From: Cladosporium sp. IMV 00045
Lineage: Eukaryota; Ascomycota; Dothideomycetes; Cladosporiales; Cladosporiaceae
Reading direction: 5' to 3'
Assembly (NCBI GenBank): GCA_001931905.2
Contig: MSJI02000829.1
Location: 1 to 57,751 of the forward strand
DNA: 57,751 bases
Made by a program: the position numbers and the translations under genes
Part shown: one piece after another, positions 56,551 through 57,751 of the stretch
How positions within the stretch are numbered: the stretch's first letter is position 1
How the letters are laid out: each line of letters opens with the position of its first letter
The notes under the pieces: generated by a model
Told to the model about the DNA's origin: nothing
Database searches by the model: none
Seen by the model: the letters and a program-made list of their open reading frames with translations, nothing else

Positions 56551-57751
56551 TTACTTGTCTTGTATTTCGGGAAAGACCGTCCCGACCAGAGTGTCTACAA
56601 GAGTGAGGACTAGATGCGTACTGTTCATATGGTTAGTGCAAGTGTCTTCCAAGTGACGGAAATGGCAAAGGTTAAACTCACTTCAGGCGCCGATTATTCA
56701 AAACCGCCACAACCTTCCTGCTGGCGGCCTGCGCATTCGCTCTCCCAACGACACTTCCAGCCAAATCCGGTATCAAAGCACCCAGCACCAGCGCCGCCTC
56801 CCTCCTCGTGTGAGCCTTCTCTGCGGGCGTCCGAGGCGCAGAAGCAGGCTTCATCTTGCCGTCAGGCCACATACCATTCTGCAACAATTGCACGTATCCC
56901 GCGAGGCTCTCGTCTCCAAGGTAGCTGCGCGCGCCATCGTGGACCTTGCGCTCGATCGTCCCGCCCAGAAGCTGGTGCAAGACGACGACCACAGTTCGCC
57001 CGCGCAGCCAGCTGTTGCCTTTGGAGAGCTCGAAGAATTCGAGGAAAAGGTCGCAGATGGGTTTGACGAAAGGCTCGAGCTCTTTAGTTTCGTAAGCGTT
57101 GAGTTCCGCCTCGGCTTCGGCGGCGGTTGCTGGGTCGTGAGTTGCTGGATCGAGGGATTCGACAGAGTCTCCGTTCATTTGTGATGTTGCGGCGGAGATG
57201 AGATTCTGACCAGCAACTGATAGCTGATCTAGAACTGGGATGTTGCCAAGGAAGTCTTCCATGCCGTCCGACACTGAGTTGTAGATTCGTGTCACAAAAT
57301 CCCGGGCGTCGTCTTGCCCGTTCGATTCGCCATTGGATGTGATAGCGGATTGAGAGAGAAAGGCGCGCAGTTCTCTGCTGCGACAAATCGCTGGTACAAG
57401 GAGCAGGGAGCGAAGGTAACGCTCAAGGGTTTGCCGTCGACGATTGAGGAAATCCTTTTGCAGCGTGAACAGGGCTTGCCGCCGAGGAAAATCAAGCTCT
57501 CTGACTGCTGGGAAGCGAGCTCGCAATCGTTTGTGCAACTCATGGAATTGGCTGTACCGCCTTGTCACAGCCCATGTTGCTGCTGGCATATTTTCGCCGG
57601 CCTGCCGACGGACTTCAATCACGTACAGTGCGTACTCGTGGCCGTCCTCTTCGTGTCCGACCATGACGGATTTGATAGTAATAGCTGCTCTGCCGAAGAG
57701 ACTGTTGTCACTCTCTTGTACAACGTACTGCTGCTTCTGCATTTCTTTTCG
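56551..57751 (-). CDS. MDM1: MDM1-type sorting nexin, 3' part (cut by window edge)
   Basis: Two exons are visible: one entering from the right edge and ending at 56682, and a last exon 56620-56551. The 61-nt intron has donor GTGAGT and acceptor ACAG. The splice adds NTHLVLTLVDTLVGTVFPEIQDK, the usual hydrophobic ending of the nexin C-terminal domain. The frame is open to the edge, so the Met at 57742 is unlikely to be the true start. A PX phosphoinositide-binding domain (VTRRYSQFHELHKRLRARFP, DFPRRQALFTLQKDFL) and the nexin C domain are present. The N-terminal membrane, PXA and RGS parts would lie outside. In yeast, Mdm1 tethers ER to vacuole. The assignment rests on the visible C-terminal half. 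Confidence 0.85.

Overview
The window is nuclear DNA of a filamentous ascomycete (Pezizomycotina; Dothideomycetes is only a guess). The evidence is a set of clearly fungal protein families, short spliceosomal introns (mostly 50-180 nt, GTRNGT...CTNAC/CTGAC...AG), intergenic gaps of 0.1-4 kb on both strands, and no operons, Shine-Dalgarno sites or phage genes. I read 19 protein-coding genes. I saw no tRNA, rRNA, CRISPR array or transposon, although a covariance search could still find a small RNA.

0-15.5 kb: an intronless PMC1-type calcium P-type ATPase (minus) with a long upstream region; a small Cys-rich protein (minus); about 4 kb without a gene; a divergent 14-3-3-like protein (plus), for which I find a plausible extra 3' exon; and a two-exon gluconokinase (minus).

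17-24 kb: the least ordinary locus. One minus-strand gene of about 6.8 kb can be read as a single ~2,222-residue disordered protein if two introns are accepted. It carries six PPxY motifs and six copies of a short basic module. The frame breaks that split it are explained by splice sites that restore the frame exactly.

25-42.5 kb: a housekeeping block. It holds an ASNSD1-type asparagine-synthetase-like protein (minus) head to head with VPS9 (plus), PGK (minus), an Mpv17/PMP22 membrane protein (minus, five exons) head to head with an auxin-efflux-carrier-type transporter (plus), a mitochondrial two-HMG-box protein (minus) head to head with the spliceosomal DEAD-box helicase PRP5 (plus).

43-56.5 kb: a more accessory-looking block. 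It holds a secreted M14 carboxypeptidase, an alpha/beta hydrolase ending in the peroxisomal signal SKL, a tocopherol-cyclase-like protein, a secreted GH28 pectin-type hydrolase, a Zn2Cys6 regulator and an epoxide hydrolase. No polyketide, peptide or terpene backbone enzyme is present, so this is not a complete secondary-metabolite cluster as seen here.

56.5 kb to the end: the 3' part of an MDM1-type sorting nexin (minus), cut by the window edge.

Exon boundaries were worked out by hand from splice motifs, frame and family continuity. All are predictions without transcript support.
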